A stretch of DNA of 64,000 bases from PMP191F sp047602185 (GTDB lineage Bacteria; Bacteroidota; Bacteroidia; Chitinophagales; Chitinophagaceae), in the NCBI GenBank assembly GCA_047602185.1, contig JASGHY010000001.1, positions 1,984,001 through 2,048,000 of the forward strand. The letters are read 5' to 3'. Position numbers and translations under genes: made by a program. Below are positions 51,812-60,296 of this stretch, piece by piece. Position 1 is the stretch's first letter. The number at the start of each line of letters is the position of its first letter. The notes under the pieces were generated by a model, which was not told the DNA's origin, did not search any database, and saw nothing but the letters and a program-made list of their open reading frames with translations.

Positions 51812-52246
51812 ATGAACGTACAGGAACAGATCAAAAAATATATTGCCAGCCAACCCGAAGCAAAACGCAGCGACATGCAGACGCTGCACGGCTTCATTTT
51901 GAAAATAATGCCGGCGTGTAAATTATGGTTCCTCGATGGTAAAGACAGTGAAAATAAAACTGTTTCCAATCCCAATGCAGGATATGGAGCTTACACCATA
52001 CAATATGCCGATGGTAAAACCAGGGAATTCTATCAGATTGGCATGAGTGCAAACACCACCGGGATCTCTGTCTATATCATGGGCTTAAAAGATAAAACCT
52101 ACTTAGTCCAAACTTATGGAAAAAAACTCGGCAAGGCGAGCGTAAGCGGATATTGCATTAAGTTCAAAACGCTGAAAGATATAAACATGGATGTACTTGA
52201 ATCAGCAATACGATATGGAATTGAGACTACAAGTGAAAAAGGATGA
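51812..52246 (+). CDS. DUF1801 protein
   Basis: 144 aa, cytoplasmic, with the family core MQTLHGFILKIMPACKLWFL, SNPNAGYGAYTIQYADGKTR and VYIMGLKDKTYLVQTYGKKL. DUF1801 is a small alpha/beta fold, sometimes iron- or ligand-binding; function unknown. Followed by a clear terminator. Confidence 0.88.
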   Translation: MNVQEQIKKYIASQPEAKRSDMQTLHGFILKIMPACKLWFLDGKDSENKTVSNPNAGYGAYTIQYADGKTREFYQIGMSANTTGISVYIMGLKDKTYLVQTYGKKLGKASVSGYCIKFKTLKDINMDVLESAIRYGIETTSEKG

Positions 52247-52309
52247 GCCGAAACTAAGCACAATTGAAATTGAACCGTTTATAAGCAAACAAAGAATTCA
52301 ATAAATAAC

Positions 52310-52334
52310 AAAAGCCGCTATAATAGCGGCTTTT
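52310..52334 (+). terminator. Intrinsic terminator after the DUF1801 gene
   Basis: Perfect 11-bp stem AAAAGCCGCTA / TAGCGGCTTTT with loop TAA, 63 bases after the stop. Confidence 0.88.
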
Positions 52335-52343
52335 ATACTTTCA

Positions 52344-52526
52344 GTGAACCCGGTAGGACAAATGTCGAACTCGTTCTGGAATGAGCTCAAGGGGTTAAAA
52401 AACTTAAAGACATTGATAAGCAATGATTTGTAAGCCAAACTCAATGAAATGGTCTTTAAAGATCCAGTTAAAAGACCTTGGAATTATGATCCGAGTTTGT
52501 GTCATTTTTATGACGAAATAAGTTAA
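52344..52526 (+). pseudogene. Gene remnant with internal stop, possible transposase fragment
   Basis: An open frame reading MSNSFWNELKGLKNLKTLIS is interrupted by TAA at 52431 and continues in the same frame as AKLNEMVFKDPVKRPWNYDP to a TAA at 52524. The NELK and KRPW segments resemble the C-terminal part of some transposases, but the match is not secure. It lies immediately beside the cut end of the convergent operon, so it may be the element that truncated it. Confidence 0.45.
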
Positions 52527-52687
52527 TTTGAAACCTCACTTACTTTGAATCCGTCTGAGAAGATAAACATCAAGCTGGCTATAGAGGCTCCCACCTGAAA
52601 GTGCGCCGTTTCCCAATGGGGATAGGCACCATTATTAATGCACCGTAGATCGCCAGCCCATGTATGCAGTGTTTCAATAGAAGCCAT
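52523..52687 (-). CDS. 54-codon ORF coupled to the TPR gene, probably truncated
   Basis: Starts 2 bases after the stop of the gene at 52690 (coupled ATG, GTAAGGATG), which argues for real translation. 54 aa: MASIETLHTWAGDLRCINNG, a hydrophobic SIASLMFIFSDGFK and end SEVSN. It stops at the same place where the opposite-strand remnant ends, so the gene was probably cut off by that insertion. No family recognised; the hydrophobic segment could be a membrane anchor. Confidence 0.45.
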   Translation of the reverse strand: MASIETLHTWAGDLRCINNGAYPHWETAHFQVGASIASLMFIFSDGFKVSEVSN

Positions 52688-52689
52688 CC

Positions 52690-54276
52690 TTACCGGTTTT
52701 TAATGAACGGCCCGAAATCAAAAATGAACTCATCTTTTTTCACACTGTCAATAAGGTTTTTCAATTCGGTATTAATATTATTACGGTCAACATCTGATGT
52801 AATGTCAGTTGCATTCCGTTCCAGTTCCCCATAATAGAAAGCCAGTTTTTTTCGCTTTTGTATTTCTCCATTCGCAAGGTCGCCATAGCTCTCTATGAGG
52901 TAATCAAAATTGTCTTTTGATGGATTTTCTAGAAATTGTTGTTTGCGATGTGCGATCGCAAGCAGATAATATTTATAGGTCTTTTTCTTCTTTCCCATAT
53001 CTTCATAGGCCAGTGCAATGTCGTAATATACTTCTCCCTTGTTCACTATCCAAACTCCTTCCTCCAGGAGTTGTTGCCAGGGATACCGGTCATAAAGCGG
53101 AAGCAATTGTTGACGAATAGCGATCTCTTGCCTGTTGGTCAGGCCATCTTGATCAGCCAGTTGATCCCAGGCAGACAGCAAAATGGAATAATTCAATATG
53201 CTTTGCTCTTTGGTCATGATTACGTTTTTCAGCGCCGCGATCTGGTTGGCCCAATAAGTGGCTGAGTCATTGTTGTTCGTTTTTCCCATCCTTGTATTCA
53301 CCTTCATTAACTGGAAAAAGGTGTATAATTTTTCTGAAAAATTCATCGCATGGGTGAACGACAGCTTGCGGGCTAGCACCGGCTTCACCTGCTCATAGAG
53401 GCCATGGCGAAGGAGGAAGTCTGCATACAGTTCGGTGGTAGCTATCATTTTTGATTGCGTGCATTTGACCATCGCATAGTTATAGTAAAACATGGCGGAA
53501 TCGATCTGTTGCCTTTCGGCTTTTATCTGCGCCAGAACAAGGACGGTTTCGATGCGCAGATCAAGCGCCCTTGAAGTGAGGTCAATTTGTTTTAATATCC
53601 AGTTGTCTTTTTCCAACAGCTGCTCAGTGGCCGTATAATTGCCCTGGAGAAAATAATCGTTGGCTAGTAATATGATGGAATCCGATTCAAACAGAGCACG
53701 GGACAGCTCACCTGCATACACTACGGCGTCTGCCAGTTGGCTGTCATAATAGGTCGTGAGCCGGCGAATAGAGTCCTGGAGTTGTTGCGTAAGTTCCCGT
53801 TCATTGCGCAGCAAATGCCGCAGTTCCATGGTATCATGCATATACCTTTCCTTTATTGACCCCTCCCGCTTTTGTCTGTATTGTGCCGCCACCGCAGCCT
53901 GTGTTTTTTCGCTGCATACGATGATGTAGTTGGCTATATGACCATCATCTGTCCACTCAGGCTTGTTCAGCGGCTCTTCTGCTATAGGTTTGTAATCTTT
54001 GTATGCCACCACCAGGGAGCATATTTTGGGCGTGAACATAGAAAAATTAAAAAGGCCATCTATGCTACTGACCTGGCTAGACAATTCCTGGCCATCCTGT
54101 TGCAAAAGGATGTTGGCATTGGCCAAAGGAGTTGTTTTATGCATGCTGGGCACATGCAGTTCCTTCACCACGCCGGTCAGGAACCGCGCACCGGGTGTCG
54201 TAAGGCTGTTTTGTGCCTGGCAAAGTATTACACCTGTCTGGAACACAAAAGCAAAAAGCACTTTCTTATTTTGCAT
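52690..54276 (-). CDS. Exported TPR protein with N-terminal carboxypeptidase-regulatory-like domain
   Basis: 528 aa from ATG 54276, which overlaps the end of the upstream gene by 11 bases (translational coupling). Signal peptide MQNKKVLFAFVFQTGVILCQ. Residues ~40-115 resemble a CarboxypepD_reg/beta-sandwich domain (TPGARFLTGVVKELHVPSMH, LANANILLQQDGQELSSQVS). Residues ~150-185 form a coiled coil, and residues ~205-480 are helical TPR-like pairs (ANDYFLQGNYTATEQLLEK; YDIALAYEDMGKKKKTYKYY). Periplasmic or surface. Middle gene of a three-gene unit; role unknown, probably scaffold for the membrane partner. Confidence 0.78.
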   Translation of the reverse strand: MQNKKVLFAFVFQTGVILCQAQNSLTTPGARFLTGVVKELHVPSMHKTTPLANANILLQQDGQELSSQVSSIDGLFNFSMFTPKICSLVVAYKDYKPIAEEPLNKPEWTDDGHIANYIIVCSEKTQAAVAAQYRQKREGSIKERYMHDTMELRHLLRNERELTQQLQDSIRRLTTYYDSQLADAVVYAGELSRALFESDSIILLANDYFLQGNYTATEQLLEKDNWILKQIDLTSRALDLRIETVLVLAQIKAERQQIDSAMFYYNYAMVKCTQSKMIATTELYADFLLRHGLYEQVKPVLARKLSFTHAMNFSEKLYTFFQLMKVNTRMGKTNNNDSATYWANQIAALKNVIMTKEQSILNYSILLSAWDQLADQDGLTNRQEIAIRQQLLPLYDRYPWQQLLEEGVWIVNKGEVYYDIALAYEDMGKKKKTYKYYLLAIAHRKQQFLENPSKDNFDYLIESYGDLANGEIQKRKKLAFYYGELERNATDITSDVDRNNINTELKNLIDSVKKDEFIFDFGPFIKNR

Positions 54277-55159
54277 CCCTGATTTGAATATTCTTTCCAT
54301 AAAACTGGTCGCCCATTTTTATACTAAGAGTAGCTTGTTTGCCTTTGGGTAATTCTACAGCAATGTTCACATATTCCCTGGCGTCCGCAGGATCAAGTTC
54401 CAGCTTGAAATGACCAAATGCGTTGGTGATCGTGGAATCGCCTTCCCGTTCGATATCAACAATTTTAGCCGATGAAAGATACTTGTCCAAGTATTTGAGG
54501 TTGCCGGCTATTACAAAATGGTTCTTATCGGGAAGAAGTTTGATATTCATGGATAGCTCTTGCAGTTTCATGTAAATGCTTTTCCTCCCGTTTTCAAATG
54601 TCCAGTTGGTTTCTGGTGTAAGGACCAAGTGTACACTGTCGTTGCTTGTATAATTGCCTGGCACGTCATTGAATTTGATCGTTCCTCCTGAATTGCTTTC
54701 TCCATCCTTGTAACCAGCCCCCAGGGCAATTCTCAACGATTTATCCGGAAGCAAGACTGGTTCTTCTTTACTGTTGAGCGGGTATACGGTTAGGTGGAAT
54801 TCCGAGGCTATTACAGGAAGGTTCAATACCACAAAAAAGATGACGATGGCACCGCCGGCACTCCAACTGCCTTTGTACTTCAAGCTTGTAATGCCTGGTA
54901 TGGCAGCTGCCACGCCCGCCGCACCCAGAGCAAGCACTACTTTAAAGCTCTGTCTTTGATCGGGAGTTAGGTTCCTTATAGCTATCAACGTAGCGACTAG
55001 CAAGGCTAAACTGATGCACCCAAATACAAATGCCCATTTGTAGTCGGATGGCTGTTTTTCGGCCTTATTAGTGGTTTCTCCCGAAGAAGCCGGAGGCGTA
55101 GTGTCACCGGAAGGTGGCGCAGGAGTAATGTCTCCGATGGTAGAAAAGGGGACGCTCAT
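54266..55159 (-). CDS. Membrane protein with two or three helices and C-terminal CarboxypepD-like domain
   Basis: 297 aa from ATG 55159 (MSVPFSTIGDITPAPPSGDT). A Pro/Thr-rich cytoplasmic N-terminus (~residues 1-45), then helices at about residues 42-60 (WAFVFGCISLALLVATLIAI), 71-90 and 105-120 (GGAIVIFFVVLNLPVIAS). The exported C-terminal half (LTVYPLNSKEEPVLLPDKSL ... ITNAFGHFKLELDPADAREY) has a beta-sandwich look like the first domain of the downstream TPR protein. First gene of the operon. Upstream are only a palindrome and the tRNA-Arg. No enzymatic motif; possibly a signal-transducing anchor. Confidence 0.75.
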   Translation of the reverse strand: MSVPFSTIGDITPAPPSGDTTPPASSGETTNKAEKQPSDYKWAFVFGCISLALLVATLIAIRNLTPDQRQSFKVVLALGAAGVAAAIPGITSLKYKGSWSAGGAIVIFFVVLNLPVIASEFHLTVYPLNSKEEPVLLPDKSLRIALGAGYKDGESNSGGTIKFNDVPGNYTSNDSVHLVLTPETNWTFENGRKSIYMKLQELSMNIKLLPDKNHFVIAGNLKYLDKYLSSAKIVDIEREGDSTITNAFGHFKLELDPADAREYVNIAVELPKGKQATLSIKMGDQFYGKNIQIRDAK

Positions 55160-55304
55160 AGCTTGGGAAGGTTGTTTGTGAAAAAATAGACAAAACCAGT
55201 AGCCGAGCAAAGGGTGTTTTTCACGTTTTTACCAGCACCATGAGGTGGATCTCCTAGTTTTAATATTGATGTGTTTGAAATTGCACACCTTCATTAGTTT
55301 TGAA

Positions 55305-55323
55305 CTCCAGCGGTCCGCTGGAG
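55305..55323. promoter_or_regulatory. Perfect 9-bp palindrome upstream of the membrane/TPR operon
   Basis: CTCCAGCGG T CCGCTGGAG, 146 bases before the first ATG of the operon on the minus strand. It could be an operator or a hairpin of an earlier transcript end. No T-run. The rest of 55160-55629 contains no supported gene. Confidence 0.4.
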
Positions 55324-55567
55324 CGATCTGGCGAGGTTGGCATAGGCTGCCTAGAAGAAGGATGCCCGGGCGGATTATGCTACCTTGCCGTGCGCCCAGG
55401 TAGTGGGGTCAAAAGTACTTTCAAAAATGCAGCAACACCAAATCGGCTGCCCGCACTCAGGTGTCTTCTGGGATAGTTGGATTCTGTTCTTTATTAATCT
55501 GGCCAAAAAACAACCACTTTCTTTTAAATCCCCCAACTTTTCAACCTGATCCCAGAATTCCCCTATC

Positions 55568-55621
55568 ATTCCCCTGAAGTTAGGGGAATAAAAAAAGCGC
55601 CTGAAAATCAGACGCTTTTTT
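55568..55621 (-). terminator. tRNA-Arg terminator and adjacent hairpin
   Basis: Stem AAAAAAGCG / CGCTTTTTT (55591-55599 with 55613-55621) with an inner CTGA/TCAG stem, 9 bases after the tRNA 3' end and U-rich on the minus strand. Directly beyond it a second perfect 8-bp hairpin, ATTCCCCT / AGGGGAAT (55568-55575 with 55582-55589), has no clear role. Confidence 0.85.
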
Positions 55622-55629
55622 ATTCTCGG

Positions 55630-55703
<74 letters not shown>

Positions 55704-55721
55704 GGTAATTCTGAAGGACGG

Positions 55722-55729
55722 CAAAAGTA
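55722..55729 (-). promoter_or_regulatory. -7 box of the tRNA-Arg promoter
   Basis: Reads TACTTTTG on the minus strand, exact match to TAnnTTTG, 18 bases before the tRNA 5' end. Confidence 0.6.
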
Positions 55730-55839
55730 GGGCTTTTTTTGATTCGAATCGAATTTTTCAGGTAAAATATTAATTATCAACTAGAACGCAATCCCTGAGC
55801 CGACTCACCCATTATATATTTCTACCACCCGTTCTGTTC

Positions 55840-55905
55840 TCGCGCCAGAGTTAGCGAAGCGCTCTGGTGTGTTTACATATTCACCCGGACTCTGTCCGGC
55901 AAAAA
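55840..55905. repeat. Hairpin-rich intergenic element (CCAGAG/CTCTGG and CCGGAC/GTCCGG)
   Basis: Stem GCCAGAG/CTCTGGT (55844-55850 with 55862-55868), then 16 bases later CCGGAC-TCT-GTCCGG (55885-55899) followed by CAAAAAG. Similar in layout to the element at 46209-46320. Confidence 0.5.
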
Positions 55906-55964
55906 GAGATACCAGATACAAAACCTGGCAACCGACGAAAGAATATGCCATACAACAATTGTGA

Positions 55965-56258
55965 GACATAAGTCGTCAGTCGTGAGTGGCTGAAGCAAAT
56001 GAATGGTCAATGGTGAATAGTGAATGGAAATACAGGTCTCAAAGATTTCTGATTTCGGAATTTAGAGATTTTGTGATTTAAAGAGATGGTTACTGGATAC
56101 TGGATTTGAAACTGGGACAACTGCAAATTGCCAACTGCTAACTTATATTCCTCGAGGCTCGTAGCTCAAAGCTCGCGGCTGTTTTCCCTTCGATATTTTC
56201 ACTTCCCGTACTGCTAACTTCGTATTTCGTACTTTCCTATGTATTTCCGACTTGATAC
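55965..56258. repeat. Mosaic word-repeat block: C', J, M, D, I, E', F'
   Basis: C' (CATAAGTCGTCAGTCGTGAG, 55968-55990, then 56000-56030), J (GATTTCGGAATTTAGAG), M (56090-56105), D (56118-56140), I (56155-56182), E' (CCTTCGATATTTTC), F' (CTTCGTATTTCGTACTTTCC). Right end runs to within a few bases of the histidine-kinase stop. Confidence 0.8.
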
Positions 56259-56261
56259 CTC

Positions 56262-57308
56262 TTAATTAAGACAGATGGTAAAGGTGGCACCCTTGCCCTC
56301 TCCTTCACTGCTGGCATATAACTCACCTTGCTGGTGTCGGATTATTTTTTGTGACAGGTAAAGTCCCATCCCTACAGTTGGTTCACCTGCTGTTCCTTTA
56401 CGGCCAGCAACAGTAAAGCGATCGAAAATGTTTTCAGCGATTTTTGCATCAAAGCCAATGCCTTCATCTATCACTTCAATCATTGTTTGCTCCGCTTCCC
56501 TGTAGATCCGCACCTGTATGGAGGCACCCTGGTGTGAAAACTTGATCGCATTGCTCAGCAGATTACGCAATACCTGTTTAAACAATTCCGGCTCTACTTC
56601 CACGTCTCCGGTATATTGCTGGATAGTTGTAATGCGGATCTTCTTTGCTTCTGCTGCCGGTGCTACACTTTGCAGACTATCAGTGATCAGTTCCAAAACA
56701 GAAAAAGGCTGACGAGCCATACCATTCTTAAACAGGTAATCCATCCTTAAGATCTCCAGTATATTGTTCAATAACTGCTGCTGTTCTTTGGTAGAATCGA
56801 TGATGATGCCAGCCATTTGTTTTACTTCCTCTTCGCTGAGCTGCTGTTGCTGCATGATCTCCGCAAAGGTCTGAACGTTCCTCAATGGAATTCTCAGGTC
56901 GTGCGAAAGCAGGGCTGTAAGGTCTTTTTTCTCTTCCAGCAGGTTGTTGAGATCAGTAAGGGTAAACTGTATGTGCTGCATCAATTGCCCTGCCTCATCA
57001 GTATAATGAGTAGGCAATTCCGGCAAATGACCTTTGTCCAGGTAATCCTGCAGGGTGTGCCGGCTTTGCCGTAAGGGGGATAATAATCCATTCAATACAA
57101 GCAGGGTAATAGCTGTTGCACTCAACGTAAGCAATAATGTCAGGAACAATACAAATCCCGTGCTTACCACTCCGGGGTGAAACAGTACAAATACAATCAA
57201 TCCGATCAGGGGAATATGAATACCTAGAAATGCTACAAAAAGGAATTTAAACGTGTAGCTACGCGATAGGAATCCTATGCGGGAGAGCCGATCATAGATG
57301 GGGTGCAT
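56262..57308 (-). CDS. Membrane-bound sensor histidine kinase
   Basis: 348 aa. Two helices (residues ~20-43 and ~50-73) flank a very short extracytoplasmic loop, so it probably senses the membrane. A HAMP-like linker (LSPLRQSRHTLQDYLDKG) leads to the dimerisation domain with phospho-acceptor His136 in LLSHDLRIPLRN. ATPase domain: N box NLLSNAIKFS (Asn253), G1 DEGIGFD, F/G2 VGMGLYLSQKI. No response-regulator gene is next to it, so it is an orphan kinase in this window. Confidence 0.9.
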   Translation of the reverse strand: MHPIYDRLSRIGFLSRSYTFKFLFVAFLGIHIPLIGLIVFVLFHPGVVSTGFVLFLTLLLTLSATAITLLVLNGLLSPLRQSRHTLQDYLDKGHLPELPTHYTDEAGQLMQHIQFTLTDLNNLLEEKKDLTALLSHDLRIPLRNVQTFAEIMQQQQLSEEEVKQMAGIIIDSTKEQQQLLNNILEILRMDYLFKNGMARQPFSVLELITDSLQSVAPAAEAKKIRITTIQQYTGDVEVEPELFKQVLRNLLSNAIKFSHQGASIQVRIYREAEQTMIEVIDEGIGFDAKIAENIFDRFTVAGRKGTAGEPTVGMGLYLSQKIIRHQQGELYASSEGEGKGATFTICLN

Positions 57309-57514
57309 ACTTTTGAGCCTTTAACCTTTAAAAATGTGCTTAAACGATGTAAGCATTGTACATATTACAATACGCTAGGGGTTTTTATTTAGATTGCTTT
57401 TATGAAAAATTAATCTGATCTGTAAGGGGCATTAAAAAAGACAAACTGTACTTTTTGAACATGCTAATGCTTTAGCATCCTGTCCTGAAGCCCTCATGAT
57501 AAGCTGAGAAAATA

Positions 57515-57775
57515 TGAGATACGAAGTTAGAAGTACGGGAAGTGAAAATATCGAATGTTGAATTTTGAATATCGAAGTCTGAGGTCTGAAAGGGATAACT
57601 GCAAATTGCCAACTGCCAACTTGTATTTTCTCGCGGCTCGTAGCTCAAAGCTCGCAGCTTGTATTCGCTTTTCACGTTTCACTTTTCACATTTCACGAAT
57701 CCCCTCTCACGACTGACGACTCACGTCTCACGTTTGCCGATTGCCGTCTGCCGATTCACGATTGCCCCTCCCGAT
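57515..57775 (+). repeat. Mosaic word-repeat block: F, E, K, D, I, C (near-copy of 43604-43925)
   Basis: Same block order and almost the same sequence as 43604-43925 over about 165 bases. The right-hand C/GCCGATTGCCGTCTGCCG part overlaps the C-terminal codons and stop of the phosphotransferase gene on the minus strand. Confidence 0.9.
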
Positions 57776-58765
57776 CGCTTCAGCAAACCTCACCGTCCTC
57801 ATCTGGTACACCGCCTCATTCAACAATGCCTTTCCATACATCAGTTGTCCTTCATAAGTAGCCAGCGACAATTTACCCGCTCCCATCAGCGCACCAAATG
57901 TTTTCATATCCATACCTTCCATTTCCTGGCTATGTGAGTAACCAGCAGGTTGTGCCTGTGCCGCCAACCGAAACATCAGCATCGCATAAATGATCCTGCT
58001 CGCCTGTCGCATGATATAAAAGCGGGCAGTCTCCTGTTCACTGGCCGCACGACCAAAATATGCCTGCAGAAATTCTTTTTCCAATTCTGGTGTGTGCACA
58101 AAGAAATTAGCAATCCCGGACAGGTCCACATACCGGTCGTTCAGGTACGCTGTGTCCCAGTCAACGATCCAGAGCTTTTCACCATCACAGAGGATATTAT
58201 TAGGATTAAGATCATTATGACTGAACACCTTCTCTCCATCCCGCCACGGGTACCAGCTCTTTATTTTTTCGTATTGCACAAAACATTCATCAAATACAGG
58301 TCCGTATAAGATCCTGCTTTGCCTGAAATCACTGATCAGGTTATCGATCGTTGTTTCAAGATCAGCACCTTCCTTATTGCAGGGTATTGCATGTATCTTA
58401 CTGATGATAATGGCCAGTTCACTGGTTAATTTCTCAGGAGCAAACACCGTCCGTAGTGATCTGTTATCAATAAAACTACTGATGCTAATGCCGGTAGAGA
58501 TATCCTGGAAATAAAGCGTTGGCGCAATGCCTGCCTTTGCGGCCAACGCAAGTGCAGTATCCGGTGAACCGGTTGCAGCAGGCTGCTCCAACTTTAGCAC
58601 ATAAGCACGATCCTGTACTATGATCTTATATACAGCAGAGCCGGAAAGCCCGCCGGCGAGCAATGCAATATCAGTAAGAGGCTGTGAGTTAAACGTACTT
58701 TTCAATGCAGCTTCAACATCAGCGATCCGCGAAGCCGGAATAAGATCAGAAAAAGAAACAGACAT
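57728..58765 (-). CDS. Choline/aminoglycoside-type phosphotransferase (APH family)
   Basis: 345 aa, protein-kinase-like fold. N-lobe: GGLSGSAVYKIIV glycine loop, ATP Lys in RAYVLKLE (Lys58). Catalytic loop FSHNDLNPNNIL with Asp185, and the metal-binding DWDTAYLND (Asp202). All key residues present, so it is probably active on a small alcohol or amino sugar; substrate unknown. The last ~14 residues (GRGNRESADGNRQT) and stop are encoded by the overlapping word repeat, not by conserved sequence. Confidence 0.88.
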   Translation of the reverse strand: MSVSFSDLIPASRIADVEAALKSTFNSQPLTDIALLAGGLSGSAVYKIIVQDRAYVLKLEQPAATGSPDTALALAAKAGIAPTLYFQDISTGISISSFIDNRSLRTVFAPEKLTSELAIIISKIHAIPCNKEGADLETTIDNLISDFRQSRILYGPVFDECFVQYEKIKSWYPWRDGEKVFSHNDLNPNNILCDGEKLWIVDWDTAYLNDRYVDLSGIANFFVHTPELEKEFLQAYFGRAASEQETARFYIMRQASRIIYAMLMFRLAAQAQPAGYSHSQEMEGMDMKTFGALMGAGKLSLATYEGQLMYGKALLNEAVYQMRTVRFAEAIGRGNRESADGNRQT

Positions 58766-58911
58766 ACTAAATAAACTTTTTTAAACCTGCTTCACAGAAT
58801 ATGCCGGCCTGGATGGTCTAAGCAGCACCTTGAAGCTCTTCATAAACTTCAAAATTAAGCATTCAATATCTATTTCTTTATTACGGATCTTATATTCACT
58901 CGGAGTTTTCA

Positions 58912-59030
58912 ATTGTATTCGCGTTCAGCATTAGGCGTTCAGCTTATTAACCTACAACCCTGTATTCGCGTTCCGCGTTAAACTGTATTCTACTTAAAAC
59001 TTATAACCTATAACTTAAAACTTTTCGCAA
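58912..59030. repeat. Mosaic word-repeat block: B, A
   Basis: B words (GTATTCGCGTTCAGCATTAG, 58914-58940; CGTTCCGCGTTAAACTG, 58965-58985) and A (CTTATAACCTATAACTTAAA, 58990-59023). The A block runs into the final codons of the sigma-factor gene. Confidence 0.75.
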
Positions 59031-60278
59031 CACCCGCTTAGCAGCTTCTGTAGGAGCAAGCTCAATTGCCTGCTCAAAATGCGCGGTAGACCTGGAGATA
59101 TCGAGACCTTTGTAGAGTTCACCCAATAAAGTGTGATAAATATGATGATTTTGCAATGGTAGTTTTTCAGCTTCCTCAATAGCCTGCAGCCGGGCCATCT
59201 TAACAGCACGCTCCTCTTCCATACCTTGCGCTATATATTCAAATGCACGGGCTTTAGCCAGTGCGTACGCTCTGTTCAAGGCAGCTACAGGGGAATATGC
59301 TATTACAAGCAGGTGATCATATAGCAGAAGGATCTGGCTCCATTTTTCCCTGGTCTCAGCTTTTTGCGTGTTCCAATAAGCAATGCCAGCCTCAAGATGA
59401 TATTTGGACAAACTATTGCCGGTAGCAGCACTACGGAGAAAATAAGCCCCTTTAGCAATCAGGTCCTCATTCCAGAGAGAAGTATCCTGCTCCTCGTACA
59501 AAACAAGCTCACCATTGCTATCAGTCCTCGCATCAAACCTCGAAGTATGAAAACACATCAAGGCCAGCAATGCATACACAGAAGGTTTATGGGTCTGTTT
59601 GTTCTCTGCCAGCATCGTACAAAGACGGATGGCTTCAAAACAAAGTTCCTTCCGCAAAGCCTTATCCTGGCTCGCAGAATAATATCCTTCATTAAAAAGC
59701 AGGTAAATGGTGGCGAGCACTGTATCCAGTCGTTCATCAAGTTCGCTAACCGGCGGCAACTCTATCTTTATTTTCTCTTCCCGCAGTTTCTCTTTCGCCC
59801 TGTACAAACGTTTATTGATCGTATCTTTCCCGGTAAGAAAAGCAGCAGCTATCTCATCTATCCCAAAACCACAGAGAATACGCAGCGCCAACCCTATCTG
59901 CGCCTCTGGCGGAATAACAGGATTACAAACAGCAAACATCATCTGCAACTGGCTGTCACTGATATTTTCGGGAGACAGATCAATATCCCGGGTATTATCT
60001 TTTGTATCATTAGTGATAGCCGGAACCACTTTATTGTGATAGATAGAACGCCGGTGTAGCTGGTTTTTAGCCTTATTCTTTGCCACGGTGTACAACCATG
60101 CTACGGGATTGGCAGGCATACCCTCAATACCCCAGCTTTGCATTGCCGTCAGGAAAGTATCACTGGCAATATCTTCGGCGGTCTCTATTTCTTCAAACCC
60201 GAAATGCTTACAAAGTACTGATACGATCTTCCTGTATTCTGTACGGAACAAATGCGGTATCAATACTTCGTTATGCAT
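59001..60278 (-). CDS. ECF-type RNA polymerase sigma factor with long C-terminal extension (ECF42/DUF6596 type)
   Basis: 425 aa from ATG 60278. N-terminal sigma2 (HLFRTEYRKIVSVLCKHFGF, EDIASDTFLTAMQSW) and sigma4 (LRILCGFGIDEIAAAFLTGK) occupy the first ~190 residues. The remaining ~230 residues are the helical extension typical of this ECF group (LFNEGYYSASQ, YSPVAALNRAYALAKARAFE). The extension takes the place of a separate anti-sigma factor. It lies 18 bases after a YCII/DGPF gene, the known partner of the group. The last residues (VLSYRL) and stop are encoded by repeat family A'. Confidence 0.93.
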   Translation of the reverse strand: MHNEVLIPHLFRTEYRKIVSVLCKHFGFEEIETAEDIASDTFLTAMQSWGIEGMPANPVAWLYTVAKNKAKNQLHRRSIYHNKVVPAITNDTKDNTRDIDLSPENISDSQLQMMFAVCNPVIPPEAQIGLALRILCGFGIDEIAAAFLTGKDTINKRLYRAKEKLREEKIKIELPPVSELDERLDTVLATIYLLFNEGYYSASQDKALRKELCFEAIRLCTMLAENKQTHKPSVYALLALMCFHTSRFDARTDSNGELVLYEEQDTSLWNEDLIAKGAYFLRSAATGNSLSKYHLEAGIAYWNTQKAETREKWSQILLLYDHLLVIAYSPVAALNRAYALAKARAFEYIAQGMEEERAVKMARLQAIEEAEKLPLQNHHIYHTLLGELYKGLDISRSTAHFEQAIELAPTEAAKRVLRKVLSYRL

Positions 60279-60296
60279 TACCAATATGCAGCTTTA

